Below, piece by piece: positions 1-8,731 of a stretch of DNA of 64,000 nt. The notes beneath the pieces are model-generated. The model was not told the origin of the DNA. It made no database searches and was given only the letters and a program-made list of their open reading frames with translations. The stretch is from NCBI GenBank assembly GCA_024234975.1, contig JACKNH010000019.1:15117-79116 (forward strand), in the 5' to 3' direction. Every line of letters begins with the position of its first letter. The stretch's first letter is position 1. The translations under genes were made by a program, and so were the position numbers. This DNA is from Gammaproteobacteria bacterium (lineage in GTDB: Bacteria > Pseudomonadota > Gammaproteobacteria > Ga0077536).

Positions 1-1104
1 GACGCGATTTTTGGCATTGGTCTCGCGCGGCCGCCGGCCGGAGATTTCGAAGCGGCAATCATGGCCATCAACGCCGCGGATGCGCCGGTATTTGCCATAG
101 ACCTGCCGTCGGGACTGAACGCAGATACGGGCGCTACGCCGGGCGCAGTCGTCCATGCGGCATGTACGCAGACATTCATCGCCCTGAAACCCGGGCTTGT
201 CACCGGCCACGGTCCGGCGGTCTGCGGTGAAATCGTCAATGCTGACCTTGATATTCCGGCGGCAGGTTACGACGGTGCAGCCATTGCCGCGCACCTCATT
301 ACATCCACACGGATCGAACAGCTTCTGCAACCGCGGCAAAGGGTGAGCCATAAAGGTGACTTCGGCCACGTGCTGGTCATCGGCGGCGCGCCAGGATTTG
401 CGGGGGCGGCGCTGATGTCCGCGAGTGCCGCGGCACGCACGGGCGCCGGACTTGTCAGTGTCGCCACCCATCCGGACCACGCGGCACAGTTTCTCGCTGC
501 CCAGCCTGAATTGATGGTCCACGCGGTCGCGGAAGCCGGCGCCTTGCGCCAACTCCTGCCGCGCGCAACTGTCATCGCCGTCGGACCGGGACTGGGGCAG
601 GGCGCCTGGGCGCGAGGCTTGTTGGCTACCGCGCTGGAAAGCCAGCTGCCCATGGTCATCGATGCCGATGCCCTCAACCTGCTCGCGCAACAACCCGGTC
701 GCCGCGAGAACCGCGTGCTGACACCGCACCCTGGAGAAGCGGCACGGCTGCTGGGGGAGTCGACCGCGCAGGTGCAGCAGGATCGCCTTGGCGCCGGGCG
801 GCGGCTGGCCGACCGCTATGGTGGTACGGTGGTTTTGAAGGGCGCGGGCAGCTGTATCACCACGAGTGAGGGCAGGACATGGATCTGCCGAGCCGGCAAT
901 CCGGGCATGGCCAGTGGCGGTATGGGTGATGTGCTGACTGGCATCATCGCTGGTTTGATGGCGCAACGGCTGGGGCCGGATGATGCTGCAATTGCCGGCG
1001 TCTGGCTGCATGCCACCGCGGCCGATTGCGCAGCGGCGGCAGGCGAACGCGGATTGCTGGCAACCGACCTGTTGCCCCATGTTCGACGCCTGGTGAACCC
1101 TTGA
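1..1104 (+). CDS. nnr: Bifunctional NAD(P)H-hydrate repair enzyme (epimerase/dehydratase), 5' end missing
   Basis: The reading frame is open from base 1, so the gene starts before the window; 367 residues are visible. Known role of the family: the N-terminal YjeF_N domain epimerises damaged NAD(P)H hydrates, and the C-terminal ribokinase-like domain dehydrates the S form using ADP. The visible N-terminal remnant (about residues 1-90) holds the end of the epimerase domain, including DLPSGLNADTG. The dehydratase domain follows, with HKGDFGHVLVIGG near residue 117 and the nucleotide-site motif GGMGD at about 306-310. The stop overlaps the TTG start of tsaE (TTGA), as expected for the usual gammaproteobacterial nnr-tsaE-amiC-mutL order. 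The ATG at 61 is internal and is not the start. Confidence 0.93.
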   Translation, partial: DAIFGIGLARPPAGDFEAAIMAINAADAPVFAIDLPSGLNADTGATPGAVVHAACTQTFIALKPGLVTGHGPAVCGEIVNADLDIPAAGYDGAAIAAHLITSTRIEQLLQPRQRVSHKGDFGHVLVIGGAPGFAGAALMSASAAARTGAGLVSVATHPDHAAQFLAAQPELMVHAVAEAGALRQLLPRATVIAVGPGLGQGAWARGLLATALESQLPMVIDADALNLLAQQPGRRENRVLTPHPGEAARLLGESTAQVQQDRLGAGRRLADRYGGTVVLKGAGSCITTSEGRTWICRAGNPGMASGGMGDVLTGIIAGLMAQRLGPDDAAIAGVWLHATAADCAAAAGERGLLATDLLPHVRRLVNP

Positions 1105-1619
1105 ACGAAGCGGGTACACGGGCGATCGATTGCCCGGATGAAGCCGCCACCTTGCGCCTTGGCGAATGCCTCGCGCGGGCAATCGAACCGCCGTTCATTA
1201 TTTTCCTGCAAGGCGATCTCGGCGCCGGCAAGACGACGCTGGCGCGTGGATTAATCCGTACGCTGGGTGTCCAGGGTGCCATCAAAAGCCCCACGTTCAC
1301 CCTGGTAGAGCCGTATCAGACGGCGCGGTTTGCGGTATACCACTTCGACCTGTATCGAGTGGCCGACCCGCAGGAGTTGGAATTAGCCGGTTTGCGTGAC
1401 TACCTGGCGGAAAACGCCCTGATACTTATTGAATGGCCGGAACGTGCGGCGGGCCTGAATCTCGTCCCTGACATGCAGCTGTCCCTGGCGCCGTCCGCCG
1501 TGGACGGGCGCTCGGTGGAAATCGCGACATCGACACCCGCCGGCGCCGCAGTGCTGGCGCGGTTGGCGCCTTGCCTGACGCAACACCAAGCGCTCGATCG
1601 GTCCGGAAAACTGACGTAA
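1101..1619 (+). CDS. tsaE: tRNA threonylcarbamoyladenosine biosynthesis ATPase TsaE
   Basis: TsaE is the P-loop ATPase that works with TsaB and TsaD to make t6A37 on ANN-decoding tRNAs. The protein is 172 residues from a TTG start at 1101 that overlaps the nnr stop. An upstream in-frame start at 1026 would add 25 residues with no family likeness, so the coupled TTG is preferred. Visible motifs are the Walker A GDLGAGKTT (residues 38-46), SPTFTLVEPY, HFDLYR and LIEWPERA, all in family order. The C-terminus is about 15 residues longer than the shortest family members. It is probably translated with nnr. Confidence 0.9.
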   Translation: MNEAGTRAIDCPDEAATLRLGECLARAIEPPFIIFLQGDLGAGKTTLARGLIRTLGVQGAIKSPTFTLVEPYQTARFAVYHFDLYRVADPQELELAGLRDYLAENALILIEWPERAAGLNLVPDMQLSLAPSAVDGRSVEIATSTPAGAAVLARLAPCLTQHQALDRSGKLT

Positions 1620-1653
1620 TTCATATAAATAACGCGTTTTTCACTTAAAGCTC

Positions 1654-1681
1654 TTGAATTAAAGCAGGTAACGATTACAAA
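1654..1681 (+). promoter_or_regulatory. Candidate sigma70 promoter for amiC
   Basis: A -35-like TTGAAT (1654-1659) lies 16 bp from a -10-like TACAAA (1676-1681), in the short AT-rich gap after tsaE. Transcription would start near 1688, which fits translation from the TTG at 1731 better than from the TTG at 1692. Based on pattern only. Confidence 0.4.
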
Positions 1682-1730
1682 ATACGGGCAATTGTCGATA
1701 TCGCTATTCCAACGGCGAAGGGGCTTGGGG

Positions 1731-3029
1731 TTGAGACGCAAGTTTCAAATCTGTGCAACCAGCTTGATGACAGCTGTCCTGTGTCTGCTGGCGCAGTGCG
1801 CGTTTGCCGCCGATGTGGTGGGTGTCCGCATGTGGCCGGCGCCCGGCCAGACGCGTGTCGTCCTCGATATCAGTGACTCCGTTGATTACGAAGTCTTCGC
1901 CATCCAGAATCCGTCGCGCATCGTTTGCGACATCAAGAACGTCCGCAATATCGCTGATCTGAAGCTGCCAGGCGTGGACCCGAACATCATTTCCGGTTTG
2001 CGCTACGCGCGGCATGGCGCGCACGACCTGCGGATCGTCCTCGATTTGCGCAAGGATGTTGAAATCCAGAATTCCCTGCTGTCGCCACACGACAAGTTTG
2101 GACACCGCCTGGTTCTCGATCTGATCGACACCGCACCGCCCCAGGTCGCGGTCGACAAGCCAGCCCCTGTTCGAAGCGGACAACCGCGTGATCTGGTGGT
2201 CGCGATAGACGCAGGTCATGGCGGAGAGGATGTGGGTGCCATCGGACGTACCGGCAGCTATGAGAAGGTCATAACCTTGGCGATGGCTCGGGAACTGGCC
2301 CGCCTGGTCAATGCGGAACCCGGTATGCGCGCGGTGTTGATACGCGACGGCGATTACTATGTCGGCCTGCGCAAGCGGAGCATGCTGGCGCGTGAGCACA
2401 AGGCTGATCTTTTCGTATCGCTGCACGCCGATGCCTTCCGTGATCCCAACGTCAGCGGCGGATCCGTCTATGTACTTTCCCGTTCCGGGGCGAGCAGTGA
2501 GGCCGCGCGCTGGTTGGCGGAGAGTGAGAATTCTTCCGACCTCATCGGCGGCGTCACCTTGGGCGACAAGGACGAGATGTTGAAGACGGTGTTGCTGGAT
2601 CTGTCGCAATCGGCGGCCATCGACGGCAGCCTCGATGCGGCGGAACATGTCCTGGGCAAGATGCGCACAGTTGGCAAGGTGCACAAGCGCAATGTGGAGC
2701 GGGCCGGGTTCGCGGTGCTGAAGTCTCCGGATATCCCGTCGCTGCTCGTTGAGCTTGCGTTTATATCGAACCCCACCGAGGAACGTCGTCTGAACGACAC
2801 CGCGTTCCGCCGCCAGATGGCACTTGCCCTCAGAGACGGCATCCGTTCCTACTTCCAGACCCATGCGCCGCCCGGCACGCTGGTGGCCGCCCGGGAGCAC
2901 AAGGTCGCGCCGGGTGATACGGTATCCGGGCTGGCCCGGCGTTATGCCGTACAGGCATCTGACATCATGCTTGCCAATAACATGCGTGGCGACACATTGC
3001 ATGTAGGCGAGGTCTTGCGCATACCCTGA
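1731..3029 (+). CDS. amiC: N-acetylmuramoyl-L-alanine amidase with AMIN and LysM domains
   Basis: Periplasmic zinc amidase that cuts the lactyl-peptide bond of murein during daughter-cell separation. From the TTG at 1731 the protein is 432 residues and opens with a clean signal peptide (basic MRRKF, hydrophobic core, cleavage near AFA-AD). An AMIN domain (about 28-120) targets the septum. The Amidase_3 domain (about 155-370) has the zinc histidine in DAGHGG, a second His in SLHAD and the catalytic Glu in LVELAF. A C-terminal LysM (about 387-432) binds murein. TTG at 1692 is an alternative start, but it would put 13 residues before the signal peptide. AAGGGG about 8 bp upstream supports 1731. 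Confidence 0.9.
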   Translation: MRRKFQICATSLMTAVLCLLAQCAFAADVVGVRMWPAPGQTRVVLDISDSVDYEVFAIQNPSRIVCDIKNVRNIADLKLPGVDPNIISGLRYARHGAHDLRIVLDLRKDVEIQNSLLSPHDKFGHRLVLDLIDTAPPQVAVDKPAPVRSGQPRDLVVAIDAGHGGEDVGAIGRTGSYEKVITLAMARELARLVNAEPGMRAVLIRDGDYYVGLRKRSMLAREHKADLFVSLHADAFRDPNVSGGSVYVLSRSGASSEAARWLAESENSSDLIGGVTLGDKDEMLKTVLLDLSQSAAIDGSLDAAEHVLGKMRTVGKVHKRNVERAGFAVLKSPDIPSLLVELAFISNPTEERRLNDTAFRRQMALALRDGIRSYFQTHAPPGTLVAAREHKVAPGDTVSGLARRYAVQASDIMLANNMRGDTLHVGEVLRIP

Positions 3030-3099
3030 AGTACACGGCGGTTCACTGGCCTGACGCCGGGGCACACGACATCCGCAGCGTTCCGCGTAAAATGCCGGC

Positions 3100-4713
3100 A
3101 TGGTTGAAGCCGCGCACGAAATCCGCTTGTTGCCCGATCATGTCATCAACCAGATCGCTGCTGGCGAGGTGATTGAGCGGCCGGCATCCATCGTCAAGGA
3201 ACTGGTCGAAAACAGCCTGGACGCCGGCGCGCGCCAGGTCACTGTGGAAGTCACCGGCGGTGGCATCGACAGGATCGTCGTCACCGATGATGGCTGCGGC
3301 ATTGAATCCGCACAGCTGCCCCTGGCGGTCACACGCCACTGCACAAGCAAACTTATCGACGCCGATCAACTCAGTGACATCGCAACGCTCGGGTTTCGCG
3401 GCGAGGCCCTCGCGAGCATTGCCGCAGTGGCCAGAATGCGTGTCCAGTCGCGTCCGGCGGACCAACCCCATGCCATGGAAATCACGGTGAACGGCGGGGT
3501 TGCCGGTCAACGACTGGTGCCGGCGACGCTGACGCCGGGGACGCGAATCGAGATCAATGATCTGTTCTTCAACGCCCCGCCGAGACGGCGATTCCTGAAG
3601 CGGCCTCTGACCGAGTATCTGCATGTCGAGAAGGTAATGAAGCAGATGGCGTTCTGCCATCCACAGGTGCGATTTACATTAATCAACGATGACAAGCCTG
3701 CTTTTACCCTGCTGCCGGCAACGGACGATAAATCGCTCGCCCGACGGTTCAATGCCCTGTTCGGCAAAGGGGTGGTGCATGAGGCGCGTACCTTGTCTGT
3801 GGTCGCGCCGGATATTGCGATAACTGGCTGGGTCGGAACCGCTTCGGCCGCGCGCTCGCAGAATGACGTGCAGTTCCTTGCCGTGAATGGCCGCGTGGTG
3901 CGCGACCGATTGCTCAGTCACGCAGTACGCATGGCCTACGGTGATGCCATTCCCGTGGGTCGCCATCCTTGCTATGCGTTATCGTTGTCGGTGCCCGGTC
4001 CTCTGGTTGATGTCAATGTTCACCCCACCAAGGCCGAGGTGCGATTCCGCGAACCGCGCCAGATTCACGATGCCGTACTGGCAAGTTGCAACCGGGCGTT
4101 GCAGGAAAACGTGACGCCCGCTGCGGCCCAACCTGTCGCCGAGCCGCGCGGCGGTGCGAGGTACCGTTTCGGACGCAGTATCGATGCCAATGGCATGGAT
4201 GCTGCCGACATCCGCCTGTTTGACCAGCGCTGGTTGGTGGAACTGGCGGGTGACGGTATCCGGATCCGCGATGCCAGGGAAATCATCCGCCGTCAGGTCA
4301 TGCAGTCATTGTGGGCTGTGGTGGCGGACGCGGGACCGGTGGCAATGCGACCACTGTTGATACCGCAGCCGGTCCGCAACAAGCGGCTGGCTGGCCTGGT
4401 CGAGCCGCTGGCGTGGCGCGGTTTTGATTTTTCCCAGCTCGGTCCGGGCCAACTCGCCTTGCGCCGTGTACCGGTGCGCATGCCCACTATCGATTACAAA
4501 TTGTTCTGCAGTCTGTTGTCACAAATCGACGATGTCTGCGAAGCGGAAATGGACACCGTCCTCGCCGACACCATCGCAGCCGCCTGGCGGCCGCCGGACA
4601 CCCCCGGCGGGCTGCGTACCTTGCTCGGGATTGCGGCGACGCTGGCGCCACCGGTCGCTGTCACGGAACTCGGCGCTGACTGGCCGGAACTGCTCATCAA
4701 CGATCATGGATGA
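3100..4713 (+). CDS. mutL: DNA mismatch repair protein MutL, short C-terminal form
   Basis: MutL couples MutS mismatch recognition to strand incision and unwinding. The GHKL ATPase half (about 1-330) is well conserved: ELVENSLDAG, DDGCGI, GFRGEAL, NAPPRRRFLK and VNVHPTKAEVRF. The protein is 537 residues, shorter than most proteobacterial MutL. The linker is very short, and the C-terminal half has no DQHAxxE-type endonuclease motif, no ACHGAV-like and no CPHGRPT-like motif. It should dimerise and bind ATP, but intrinsic nicking activity is doubtful. No good ribosome-binding site precedes the ATG. The stop overlaps the start of miaA. Confidence 0.93.
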   Translation: MVEAAHEIRLLPDHVINQIAAGEVIERPASIVKELVENSLDAGARQVTVEVTGGGIDRIVVTDDGCGIESAQLPLAVTRHCTSKLIDADQLSDIATLGFRGEALASIAAVARMRVQSRPADQPHAMEITVNGGVAGQRLVPATLTPGTRIEINDLFFNAPPRRRFLKRPLTEYLHVEKVMKQMAFCHPQVRFTLINDDKPAFTLLPATDDKSLARRFNALFGKGVVHEARTLSVVAPDIAITGWVGTASAARSQNDVQFLAVNGRVVRDRLLSHAVRMAYGDAIPVGRHPCYALSLSVPGPLVDVNVHPTKAEVRFREPRQIHDAVLASCNRALQENVTPAAAQPVAEPRGGARYRFGRSIDANGMDAADIRLFDQRWLVELAGDGIRIRDAREIIRRQVMQSLWAVVADAGPVAMRPLLIPQPVRNKRLAGLVEPLAWRGFDFSQLGPGQLALRRVPVRMPTIDYKLFCSLLSQIDDVCEAEMDTVLADTIAAAWRPPDTPGGLRTLLGIAATLAPPVAVTELGADWPELLINDHG

Positions 4714-5641
4714 GCAACGTGCAGTCTGCATCATGGGGCCGACCGGCGCCGGTAAAACCGATCTCGCGCTGGCGCTCTGTGAATGCGGGCCATTCGAAAT
4801 CATCAGCGTCGATTCGGGGATGATTTATCGCGGTCTGACCATCGGTACGGCGAAACCTTCGCCCTCGGTGCTGGCGCGCGCTCCTCATCATCTGATTGAC
4901 GTCGTCGATGCCGACAGGAGCTATTCCGCGGCCGCATTCCGCGCGGATGCCCAGGCATTGATGGCGGACATTGCAGGTCGTGGCAGGATACCGTTGCTTG
5001 TCGGCGGGACGGGCCTGTATTTCCGTGCGCTGATGGACGGGCTGGACGTTTTGCCTGCGGCGGATGTCACCGTTCGGCAGGGGCTTGAAAGTGAACTTGC
5101 CGCGAACGGCTTGGGGGCACTGTACCAACGTCTACGCGAGGGTGATCCGGCGACGGCGCGGCGCCTGCACCAAAACGATACTCAACGCATTCTGCGAGCA
5201 TTGGAAATTTTGCAAATCACTGGCAGACCGATGTCCGAGCATTTGTCTGATTCACGGCCGCAAGTTTGGCGTCCCACGGTGGCGATGGCCGTTGCACCGT
5301 CAGACCGTGCTGTCTTGCATGAGCGAATCTCGCGTCGTTATCACGCGATGCTTGACCGTGGATTAATCAATGAAGTGCGCTGGATTCGCGAGCGATTTGG
5401 CGACGTTAAAACACTTCCCGGACTCAAACTGGTCGGCTACAGAAACGCGGCCGAATATGTCGCTGGCGCCTGTGATTGGAATGAAATGATTGCGCGCGGC
5501 ATCGCCGCCACCCGCCAGCTTGCGCGCCGTCAACTGACCTGGCTGCGCGCTGACGAGACTTTGACCTGGGTGGACAGCAGCGCGGCCAATCACGTCGAGA
5601 TGGCCATTAAGCGAATTTCTTCCGCGTTATTTTGCGATTGA
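4706..5641 (+). CDS. miaA: tRNA dimethylallyltransferase MiaA
   Basis: Transfers a dimethylallyl group to N6 of A37 in tRNAs reading UNN codons. The ATG at 4706 overlaps the mutL stop and gives 311 residues, the usual length; the frame is open further upstream inside mutL, but that part has no likeness. Motifs seen: P-loop GPTGAGKT, DSGMIYRGLTIGTAKP (family consensus DSMQVYRGM, so a variant), HHLIDVVD, LLVGGTGLYFRAL, and a C-terminal GYRNAAEY/RQLARRQLTWLR segment. The mutL-miaA-hfq order is classical for gammaproteobacteria. Confidence 0.95.
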   Translation: MDEQRAVCIMGPTGAGKTDLALALCECGPFEIISVDSGMIYRGLTIGTAKPSPSVLARAPHHLIDVVDADRSYSAAAFRADAQALMADIAGRGRIPLLVGGTGLYFRALMDGLDVLPAADVTVRQGLESELAANGLGALYQRLREGDPATARRLHQNDTQRILRALEILQITGRPMSEHLSDSRPQVWRPTVAMAVAPSDRAVLHERISRRYHAMLDRGLINEVRWIRERFGDVKTLPGLKLVGYRNAAEYVAGACDWNEMIARGIAATRQLARRQLTWLRADETLTWVDSSAANHVEMAIKRISSALFCD

Positions 5642-5648
5642 AATTGGT

Positions 5649-5654
5649 TATACT
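5649..5654 (+). promoter_or_regulatory. Candidate -10 box upstream of hfq
   Basis: TATACT lies just after the miaA stop, about 190 bp before hfq. The -35 region at the right distance (TTATTT, spacer 16) is weak. A dedicated hfq promoter in the miaA-hfq region is known from E. coli, so the site is plausible but unproven. Confidence 0.3.
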
Positions 5655-5843
5655 TTCAACCGTTCGGTCGGAGTTGAGGGTACTCGTGGTTTGACCGGAC
5701 CAATTCCAGTGACATAACGGAACTCGACGTGACGGTGCGTGCCTAACACGGCAATTAGAAAGCGCCGCGGCCAGCAGGTGTTGACGTCCGGAACCGCCGT
5801 TTTCCCTGGACATAATTCAAAAATTAAAATGGGGGGAAGACCC

Positions 5844-6107
5844 ATGAGCAAAGGCCAGTCACTTCAAGAGCCATACCTGAACGCGCTGCGCAAGGAAAGA
5901 GTTCCAGTTTCGATCTATCTCGTAAACGGCATCAAGCTGCAGGGCCAGATTGAATCATTCGACCAGTTCGTGGTTCTTTTGCGGAACACTGTCAGCCAGA
6001 TGGTTTACAAGCATGCAATTTCCACCGTTGTTCCGTCACGAGCGATCAAACTTCCGAGGTCGGACGAGGATGCGGGTGACGATGTATCTCCGCCCGGAGA
6101 CGGTTGA
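5844..6107 (+). CDS. hfq: RNA chaperone Hfq
   Basis: Hexameric Sm-like protein that pairs small RNAs with mRNAs. The ATG at 5844 follows a strong purine tract (GGGGGGAAGA) and gives 87 residues beginning MSKGQSLQEPYLNALR. The Sm1 region (VNGIKLQGQIESFDQF) and the Sm2 signature (YKHAISTVVPSR) are intact, so both the proximal U-binding and distal faces should work. The C-terminal tail is short and acidic (SDEDAGDDVSPPGDG), unlike the longer enteric tail. The frame extends upstream to 5739, but that part is not Hfq-like. The stop overlaps the TTG of hflX. Confidence 0.96.
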   Translation: MSKGQSLQEPYLNALRKERVPVSIYLVNGIKLQGQIESFDQFVVLLRNTVSQMVYKHAISTVVPSRAIKLPRSDEDAGDDVSPPGDG

Positions 6108-7453
6108 ACCACCAAGGGGCACGCAGTCTGTTATTTGAACGTCCCCAATCAGGCGAGCGCGCGGTACTGGTGCATGTGCACGAGAGCGGGCAGGCAGGTA
6201 CCGAGGAACTTGCGGAATTTCGCGAACTCGTTGCCGCTGCGGACGTTGAGGTGCTCGATGTCCTCGATGCACCGCAGAGACAGCCGCAACCACGCTACCT
6301 GATTGGCAGCGGCAAGGTCGATGAGCTTGCCGCGGCGGTCAAGGCCATTCAGGCCGACGTAGTCATCTTCAATCAATCCCTGTCGCCGGCGCAGGTCCGG
6401 AATCTCGAGCAGCTGTGCAAGACGCGGGTTATCGACCGGATCGACCTTATTCTCGATATCTTTGCCCAGCGTGCCCGATCGTTCGAAGGCAAGCTGCAGG
6501 TCGAATTGGCGCAGCTCGAACATCTTGCCACGCGCCTGGTACGCGGATGGACCCACCTTGAGCGGCAACGCGGTGGTATCGGTCTGCGCGGTCCGGGTGA
6601 AACCCAGCTCGAAACCGACCGCCGCCTCATCGGCCGTCGGATTCGCCAGATCAACGACAAGCTTGCGAAGGTCAGGCGGCATCGACAGGACAGCAGCCGC
6701 GCCCGGCGTCGCGCCAACCTCTCCATCGTTTCGTTGGTCGGTTACACCAACGCCGGCAAATCAACACTGTTCAACCGGCTGACCAATGCCGGAGTCTTCG
6801 CGGCAGACCAGTTGTTCGCCACCCTGGACACCACGCTCCGAAGATTGGAGCTGCCGGGTGAGAACCCGGTGTTGCTCAGCGATACGGTCGGCTTCATCCG
6901 CGATCTGCCGCACGAGTTGATCGAAGCCTTCCAGGCGACTCTGGAAGAGACCCGCGAAGCCACGTTGTTGCTGCATGTCATCGATGCCGCGGCTGAAGAA
7001 CGGGATTTGCGTATCGCTGAAGTCGAAACGGTTCTGGAGGCGATTGGTGCTGCCAGCATCCCGGTCGTACGCGTTTACAACAAGATCGATTGTCAGCCGG
7101 ACACTGCTGCCCGCATGGAACGTGGTGCGGATGGTCTGCCTTCAGCCGTCTGGGTATCCGCCGTCACTGGCGAAGGAATGGACCTGCTGCGGGATGCCGT
7201 CGCCGAACATATCAATCAGGCGAAACTTCAATGCTGGGTGAGTCTGCCCGCGTCAGCCGGTCGGCTGCGTGCGCGTCTGTTCGAGATTGGCGCGGTGCTG
7301 GACGAAGCAGTGACTGCCGACGGGTGGCTGGTGGAGGTTGCGTTGGACGCTGGTCGGGCAGCCGCATTGTGGCAATCGGCAGGTCTGGCGCCGCCGGAAA
7401 TGCATTTCGGACCGTTGCCTGACCCACTGCCGATGGAGTCCACCGACGCCTGA
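6104..7453 (+). CDS. hflX: GTPase HflX
   Basis: Ribosome-associated GTPase that splits stalled or heat-damaged 70S ribosomes. 449 residues from a TTG start overlapping the hfq stop. The N-terminal HflX domain contains the GETQLETDRR glycine-rich signature. The G domain (about 205-375) shows G1 GYTNAGKST, G3 DTVGFIRDLP and G4 NKID. A C-terminal extension follows. The gene sits in the standard hfq-hflX-hflK-hflC cluster and is probably translationally coupled to hfq. Confidence 0.95.
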   Translation: MNHQGARSLLFERPQSGERAVLVHVHESGQAGTEELAEFRELVAAADVEVLDVLDAPQRQPQPRYLIGSGKVDELAAAVKAIQADVVIFNQSLSPAQVRNLEQLCKTRVIDRIDLILDIFAQRARSFEGKLQVELAQLEHLATRLVRGWTHLERQRGGIGLRGPGETQLETDRRLIGRRIRQINDKLAKVRRHRQDSSRARRRANLSIVSLVGYTNAGKSTLFNRLTNAGVFAADQLFATLDTTLRRLELPGENPVLLSDTVGFIRDLPHELIEAFQATLEETREATLLLHVIDAAAEERDLRIAEVETVLEAIGAASIPVVRVYNKIDCQPDTAARMERGADGLPSAVWVSAVTGEGMDLLRDAVAEHINQAKLQCWVSLPASAGRLRARLFEIGAVLDEAVTADGWLVEVALDAGRAAALWQSAGLAPPEMHFGPLPDPLPMESTDA

Positions 7454-7562
7454 CCGCTCCGGGTTGCAGGTATCCCGGTTTCCTCTTAGAATTCAAGCCT
7501 CTACGCCTAGCGCAAACGCTGGCAAACCGCCTCGCATCAATGACTTGCAGGAGCCCTGTCAC

Positions 7563-8729
7563 TTGGCCTGGAACGAACCAGACGATAACGAGCGTGACCC
7601 CTGGGGTCGCCGACGAAACGAGCAAGGTCCGCCCGATCTGGACGAAGTGGTACGCAAACTTCAGGATCGTCTCCGCAGGCTGTTCGGTGGCCGGAAAGGT
7701 GGCGGCGGCGAAGGGCGTGTGCCCGCTGGCGGCGAAGGTGGCTTCGCGATTGGCTTTCTCGTCATCGCCGCGATCCTGCTGTGGGCTGTCGTGGATTCGT
7801 TCTACCGCATCGAACCGGCCGAGCGCGGCGTGGTGCGCAGGTTTGGAACGTTTGTCGCCACGCTGCAGCCCGGCCCGCATTTCCGGTTCCCGCGGCCGAT
7901 TGAATATGTCGATAAGGTCAACGTGGATGCGTTCCGTCAGTTTGCGGTCGAGGCGACCATGCTTACGGGCGATGAGAACATCGTCAACGTACATGTCGTC
8001 ACCCAGTATCGAATCAATAACGCCGCGGATTACCTGTTCAAGATTGCCGATCCGGATGATACGGTCCGCCAGCTGACCGAAAGTTCGATTCGCGAGATCA
8101 TCGGCACCAGCAAAATCGATTTCGTGATGACCGAGGGCCGCGGCGAGATTGCACTGAGAGCGCGTGACCTGTTACAGCAAATCCTCGAAGGCTATTCGGC
8201 CGGGATCGAAGTGACCAGCGTCAACCTGCAGGAGGTCGCGCCGCCGGAAGCCGTCAAGGCAGCGTTCGACGATGCCATCATGGCGCGGGAAGACGAGCAG
8301 CGTAAGATCAACGAGGCCCAGGCGTACCAGAACGAAGTCATCGAACGCTCGCAGGGTGAAGCTGATCGTATGCTGCGCCAGGCGGAAGCCTATCGCGAAC
8401 GGGTGGTGGCCAACGCCACGGGTGAATCCAGGCGGTTCGAGCAATTGCTGACGGAATACAGCAAGGCGCCCGAGGTCACACGCAGACGACTTTATCTTGA
8501 AACCATGGAAGCGGTTTTGTCCGCCACGTCCAAGGTCATTATGGACAGCGATAACTCGAATAATCTGATGTATCTGCCGCTCAACGAGGTTATGCGCAAT
8601 GCCATGCCGCGCGGTCGTGTCCAGATCGGAAGCGATACCGTGGGCGGTGGGCCGCTGAATCCGTCCTCGCAGTCGTCCGCCGGTGGCGGTAACCGCGGCT
8701 ATGATCCGCGCGCCAGGGAGACCCGTTGA
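7563..8729 (+). CDS. hflK: FtsH protease modulator HflK
   Basis: Band-7/SPFH protein that forms the HflKC cage around FtsH in the inner membrane. The start is a TTG at 7563, nine bases after AGGAG (7549-7553), giving the family opening (M)AWNEP followed by DPWG. Earlier in-frame starts lie in the end of hflX and give no likeness. 388 residues: a glycine-rich cytoplasmic segment (about 35-58), one transmembrane helix (about 60-80), the SPFH domain, then a helical region and a glycine/serine-rich tail. It is followed directly by hflC. Confidence 0.93.
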   Translation: MAWNEPDDNERDPWGRRRNEQGPPDLDEVVRKLQDRLRRLFGGRKGGGGEGRVPAGGEGGFAIGFLVIAAILLWAVVDSFYRIEPAERGVVRRFGTFVATLQPGPHFRFPRPIEYVDKVNVDAFRQFAVEATMLTGDENIVNVHVVTQYRINNAADYLFKIADPDDTVRQLTESSIREIIGTSKIDFVMTEGRGEIALRARDLLQQILEGYSAGIEVTSVNLQEVAPPEAVKAAFDDAIMAREDEQRKINEAQAYQNEVIERSQGEADRMLRQAEAYRERVVANATGESRRFEQLLTEYSKAPEVTRRRLYLETMEAVLSATSKVIMDSDNSNNLMYLPLNEVMRNAMPRGRVQIGSDTVGGGPLNPSSQSSAGGGNRGYDPRARETR

Positions 8730-8731
8730 TC

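Noticed and set aside
1704..3101. 465-codon open frame opposite amiC
   Set aside because: High-GC antisense shadow of a well-conserved amidase; no family-like pattern.
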